The notes below the pieces were generated by a model that was not told the origin of the DNA, searched no databases, and worked only from the letters and a program-made list of their open reading frames with translations. The position numbers and the translations under genes were made by a program. Of a DNA stretch of 64,000 bases, positions 60,808 to 64,000 are shown piece after piece. Source of the stretch: Fulvimonas sp. R45 (lineage in GTDB: Bacteria > Pseudomonadota > Gammaproteobacteria > Xanthomonadales > Rhodanobacteraceae); contig NZ_JASERU010000008.1 in NCBI RefSeq assembly GCF_030504985.1, forward strand, positions 97,212-161,211, read 5' to 3'. Each line of letters begins with the position of its first letter. Position 1 is the stretch's first letter.

Positions 60808-62196
60808 ATGAGCCCCACCCTGGACGAACTGGCCCGCCGCCTGCCCGACGTGCGCCTGCTCACCGACGCCGGCGACCTCGAACACTACGGCCGCGACTGG
60901 ACCCGCCGCTGGACGCCGGCGCCGCTGGCGATCGCGCTGCCGGCCACGGTGGAGGAGGTGCAGGGCATCGTGCGCTGGGCCAACGAGCAGCGCGTGGCCG
61001 TCGTGCCCTCGGGCGGCCGCACCGGGCTTTCCGGCGGCGCGGTGGCGGCCAACGGCGAGCTGGTGCTCAGCCTGGAGCGGATGAACCGCGTGCTGGGCTT
61101 CGACCCGGCCGACCGCACGCTCACCGTGCAGCCGGGCATGCCGCTGGAGGCGGTGCATGCGGCGGCGCGCGAACACGGGCTGGTCTACCCGGTGGACTTC
61201 GCCGCGCGCGGCTCCTGTTCCATTGGCGGCAACATCGCCACCAATGCCGGCGGCATCCGGGTGATCCGCTACGGCAACACGCGCGAGTGGATCGCGGGCT
61301 TGAAGGTGGTGGCCGGCAACGGCGAGCTGCTCGACCTCAACCGCGGCCTGGTGAAGAACTCCAGCGGCTACGACTTCCGCCAGCTGATGATCGGCTCGGA
61401 AGGCACGCTGGGCATCGTGGTGGAAGCCACGCTGAAGCTCACCGACCCGCCGCCACCCGCACAGACCATGCTGCTGGCATTGCCGGACATGGACGCGGTG
61501 CTGGCGGTGTTCGGCCTGTTCCGCGCGAAGCTTTCGCTGCAGGCCTTCGAGTTCTTCACCGACTTGGCGCTGAAGCACGTGCTGGCGCACGGCGCCCAGC
61601 GTGCGCTGGGCGGCGACCATCCGTACTACGTGGTCACCGAGTTCGACGCACCGGACGAGGCCGCACAGGACGCCGCGCTGGCGGTGCTGGGCGAAGGCAT
61701 GGAGCGGGGCTGGATCGTCGACGGCACGATCGCGCAGAGCGAGGCCCAGGCCGCGGCGCTGTGGCGGCTGCGCGAGGGCATCACCGAAAGCCTGGCGCCG
61801 CACAGACCGTACAAGAATGACGTGTCGGTGCGCATAGCCGCGGTGCCGGCCTTCCTGCATGCGATGCAGGCGCTGCTGGCGCGCGAGTACCCGCACATCG
61901 AAGTGGTGTGGTTCGGCCACATCGGCGACGGCAACCTGCACATCAACGTGCTGAAGCCATCCGGCCTGGCCGACGCCGATTTCATCGCGCAGTGCGAGCA
62001 TGTGACGAAACTGCTGGCCGCCACGCTGAAGAAGCATGGCGGCAGCATCTCGGCCGAGCACGGCATCGGCCTGGTCAAGCGGCCCTACCTGGACAGCACC
62101 CGCGGCGCGGCGGAGATCGCGCTGATGCGCGGCGTGCGCAAGGTGTTCGATCCCAATGGCATCCTCAACCCGGGCAAGCTGTTCGAGGCGGAGTGA
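60808..62196 (+). CDS. FAD-linked D-2-hydroxyglutarate dehydrogenase (GlcD/D2HGDH family)
   Basis: 462 residues from the ATG at 60808 (GGGAG ribosome site; an ATG at 60796 is possible). FAD domain with VVPSGGRTGLSGGAVA, GSCSIGGNIATNAGGIRVIRYGN and NSSGYDFRQLMIGSEGTLG; C-terminal domain with WFGHIGDGNLHINVLK (metal His) and SAEHGIGLVKR. In Pseudomonas the homologue beside serA oxidises D-2-hydroxyglutarate made by SerA and so pulls serine synthesis forward; the divergent arrangement here supports the same job. Lactate or glycolate as substrate is a less likely alternative. Confidence 0.9.
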   Translation: MSPTLDELARRLPDVRLLTDAGDLEHYGRDWTRRWTPAPLAIALPATVEEVQGIVRWANEQRVAVVPSGGRTGLSGGAVAANGELVLSLERMNRVLGFDPADRTLTVQPGMPLEAVHAAAREHGLVYPVDFAARGSCSIGGNIATNAGGIRVIRYGNTREWIAGLKVVAGNGELLDLNRGLVKNSSGYDFRQLMIGSEGTLGIVVEATLKLTDPPPPAQTMLLALPDMDAVLAVFGLFRAKLSLQAFEFFTDLALKHVLAHGAQRALGGDHPYYVVTEFDAPDEAAQDAALAVLGEGMERGWIVDGTIAQSEAQAAALWRLREGITESLAPHRPYKNDVSVRIAAVPAFLHAMQALLAREYPHIEVVWFGHIGDGNLHINVLKPSGLADADFIAQCEHVTKLLAATLKKHGGSISAEHGIGLVKRPYLDSTRGAAEIALMRGVRKVFDPNGILNPGKLFEAE

Positions 62197-63210
62197 TCAG
62201 CGATGCCATGTCGCCGCGACCGTGCGCGCCAGGTCGGCGAACAGCGCGTCGCGGTCGGCTTTCGGCGCGCGTGAAGCCGTGAGGAAGGCGGCCACGATCA
62301 CGCTGCGGCCATCGGGCCAGGTCAGGATGCCGATGTCGTTGTAGGCGGCGGTGAGCCCGTCCAGCGTGTAGGACGTGCCACATTTGTCTGCCAGCACCAC
62401 GCCGCGGGGCAGGCCTTGCCGCATGCGGGCCGGCCTGGTCTGCGCCCGCATCCATGCCAGCAGGGCCTGCGTCGACGAAGGCGAAAGCAGGGTGCCGCGC
62501 TGCAGCTGGCGCAGGAAATCGGCGGCGGCGCCCGGCGTGCTGCGGTTGCGCGGATCGGCGAGATAGGCGCGATAGCCGCGCTGCAGACGCAGGTCACGCG
62601 CCTCGTCCGTCTCGTTGGCCGGCGGTTGCTGGCCGGCGGCGAGTTGCTCGAAGACGTCGCTGACGCCGGCTTCGCCGATGTCCACCCGCATGCCGGTGAC
62701 GCCGTGCGCGCGCAGGAAGGCGGTGACGTCCCGCGGCGGGACGAGCTTCAGCAGGGCATCGACCGCGGTGCTGTCGCTGTCGCTGACGGCCGCGACGAGC
62801 AGCTGGCGTACGGTGAAGCTCATGCGCTCGCCGTGGAAATGTGCGCCGATGGATGGCACGGCGGAGCCGGCGACGATGTCTGCGCGGGTCAAGGTGACGG
62901 CCTGCGACATCGACAGCTCGCCCCGGTCGATGCGTGCGAGGACCGCGGCGGCGACCGGCGCCTTGAACACGCTCATCATCGGATAGGCGCGTTCGACGTT
63001 GACCTGCCAGCGTTCGCCGTTCCGCGGGTCGAGCACGGTGATGCCGAGCACGCCGGGCCGGGCGCGCCTGGCCAGGGCTTCGAGCCTGCCTTGCAGCGCG
63101 GCGTGGGCTGCGGGAACGTCCGGGGCCGGAGTCGCCGGCAATGCCGTCGGCGCGATGAAGGCGAGGGCCAGGGCGAACAGGTTGGCGAGGCGGACGCGGG
63201 CGGCGTGCAT
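62197..63210 (-). CDS. Class A beta-lactamase
   Basis: 337 residues from the ATG at 63210 (longer starts possible). Signal peptide (about 1-26), then S80-V-F-K83 active site (PMMSVFKAP), S145-D-S147 at the SDN position (Asn replaced by Ser), E180 in RVDIGE of the omega loop, and K276-C-G278 at the KTG position (Thr replaced by Cys). The general layout (LTRADIVAGSAVPSIGAH, TAAYNDIGILTWPDG) is class A. Periplasmic serine hydrolase of beta-lactams; spectrum unknown. No ampR-like regulator is next to it. Stop codons of this gene and the convergent dehydrogenase abut (TGATCA). Confidence 0.9.
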   Translation of the reverse strand: MHAARVRLANLFALALAFIAPTALPATPAPDVPAAHAALQGRLEALARRARPGVLGITVLDPRNGERWQVNVERAYPMMSVFKAPVAAAVLARIDRGELSMSQAVTLTRADIVAGSAVPSIGAHFHGERMSFTVRQLLVAAVSDSDSTAVDALLKLVPPRDVTAFLRAHGVTGMRVDIGEAGVSDVFEQLAAGQQPPANETDEARDLRLQRGYRAYLADPRNRSTPGAAADFLRQLQRGTLLSPSSTQALLAWMRAQTRPARMRQGLPRGVVLADKCGTSYTLDGLTAAYNDIGILTWPDGRSVIVAAFLTASRAPKADRDALFADLARTVAATWHR

Positions 63211-63395
63211 GCGGTGGGCCGGAAGGTGGCGGATGCCCATTCTTCCATGTGGAAAGGCCCGGATGATGGCGTGCGGATGGCTCGGCGGAGCCGTCGCCTG
63301 GAATGATTGAATGGACTCCTCCCGCGCCACACGGCTTCGATGAGCCAGACTGAGCCGTTGCCGTTCAGTCGACGGGATCACGAGAGGAGTCCGCC
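63211..63395. other. Gap between beta-lactamase and IS110 transposase; probable left end of the IS
   Basis: 185 bp. It must contain the insertion junction. GGACTCCTC (about 63311-63319) and GAGGAGTCC (about 63384-63392) form a 9-bp inverted pair bracketing the last 80 bp before the transposase ATG; these may be IS-end structures. No gene. Confidence 0.4.
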
Positions 63396-64000
63396 ATGCA
63401 TGCTACGCCTGAAACTGTGCCGGCGACCATGGTCGCCGTGGATCTGGCCAAGGACGTGTTTGAGCTGGCGTATGCCGATGCCGAGCACCGAATCGTGGCG
63501 CGCAAGCGGCTGTCGCGCCGTGCCTTTGCCCATGCGTTGGACAACCGTGGTCCGTTGCGCGTGGTGATGGAAGCGTGCGGCAGCGCGCACTACTGGGCGC
63601 GTCGGTTTACCCGGCAAGGGCACTCGGTGCGGCTGTTGCCCGCGCGCGATGTGCGCCCGTACGTCCGGCGCAACAAGACCGATCGCACCGATGTGGCCGG
63701 GATACTCGAGGCGGATCGTTGTGCGCAGATCGATCCGGTGCCAGTGAAGTCGCCCGAGCAGCAGGGCGTGCAGGCGCTGCATCGCATCCGCGAGCGGCTC
63801 AAGGCCCAGCGCACCGCCACGATCAATTTGCTGCGTGGCGTGTTGCGCGAGTTCGGCTTGGTCATTCCGCTGGGCGCGACCAAGGTACGTCCGGCGGTGC
63901 TGGCGGCACTCGAAGACGGCGACAACGACCTGCCGATGGCCCTGCGTCACACGCTGGGCGAGTTGCTGGAGCGATTGGCGGGATTGCAGGTGGACATGGA
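63396..64000 (+). mobile_element. IS110-family transposase (partial, cut by the right edge)
   Basis: About 201 N-terminal residues of a DEDD recombinase. VAVDLAKDVFELAYAD (first Asp), VMEACGSAHYWARRF (Glu) and NKTDRTDVAGI (Asp pair) are the RuvC-like catalytic motifs; PVKSPEQQGVQALHRIRERL and RTATINLLRGVLREFGLVIPLG follow as in IS110/IS1111-type proteins. AGGAG ribosome site before the ATG at 63396. These enzymes insert using a bridge RNA and leave no classical terminal repeats. The C-terminal Ser-containing domain and the right end lie outside the window. Confidence 0.93.

Overview
The window is 64 kb of GC-rich chromosome (about 70% G+C outside one short AT-richer stretch). Gene content and order point to a gammaproteobacterium of the Xanthomonadales, most likely Rhodanobacteraceae (Dyella, Rhodanobacter, Frateuria, Luteibacter type). 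The pointers are the order pyrB-ruvX-yqgE-tonB-gshB next to a Pil-Chp operon, a RegB/RegA pair, a serA/D-2-hydroxyglutarate dehydrogenase pair, and short intergenic palindromic repeats. This placement is by inference; no 16S gene is present.

Layout. 1-3.5 kb (minus strand): end of a housekeeping operon (gshB, a TonB-like protein, yqgE, ruvX, pyrB cut by the left edge). 3.9-15.6 kb (plus): the Pil-Chp chemotaxis-like operon that controls type IV pili (pilG, pilH, pilI, pilJ, a 1994-residue ChpA/PilL, a degenerate CheB-like protein, chpC). No PilK methyltransferase gene is present. 15.7-21.8 kb: rsmE, a small secreted protein, a 200-bp inverted-repeat element, then an overlapping gspN-IMPase-nudE-cysQ-mazG set and a GSGD-repeat exported protein. 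21.9-27.9 kb: an anion/proton-type permease, a GST, a YbbA/YbbP-type ABC exporter and divergent tesA. 28-29.8 kb: a two-component pair whose kinase has an eroded ATP-binding domain. 29.8-35.3 kb: a fused 3-oxoacid CoA-transferase, then a TonB receptor/Asp-box protein/CxxC thioredoxin-like cluster. 35.4-39.3 kb: second copy of the inverted-repeat element, RegA/RegB redox regulators and a POT peptide transporter. 39.5-45.5 kb: dgkA, a Sel1-type protein, lemA with two TPM-domain proteins, a pseudopilin and uvrB. 45.6-49.3 kb: tRNA-Val, a winged-helix membrane regulator with phased repeats in its divergent promoter, membrane proteins and a frameshifted sugar-nucleotide epimerase. 49.4-57.5 kb: the translation cluster thrS-infC-rpmI-rplT-pheS-pheT-ihfA-MerR and tRNA-Pro. 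57.5-59.4 kb: an AT-richer accessory patch with an IS3-type remnant, a small membrane protein and a secreted protein broken by an internal stop. 59.5-64 kb: serA, D-2-hydroxyglutarate dehydrogenase, a class A beta-lactamase and an IS110-family transposase cut by the right edge.

How the parts work together. Most of the window is core metabolism and translation. The distinctive content is regulatory: the Pil-Chp pathway apparently without methylation-based adaptation, the RegBA redox system, an unusual kinase/response-regulator pair and a membrane winged-helix regulator with its probable operator. Mobile or repeated DNA is limited to the two MITE-like elements, several families of short palindromes, an IS3 remnant and the IS110 element. 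No CRISPR array, prophage or complete defence system was found. The best candidates for something not yet described are the MITE-like repeat family that sits against stop codons, the kinase with a missing ATP-binding core, the degenerate CheB, the TonB/Asp-box/CxxC cluster and the 11-bp-phased operator.
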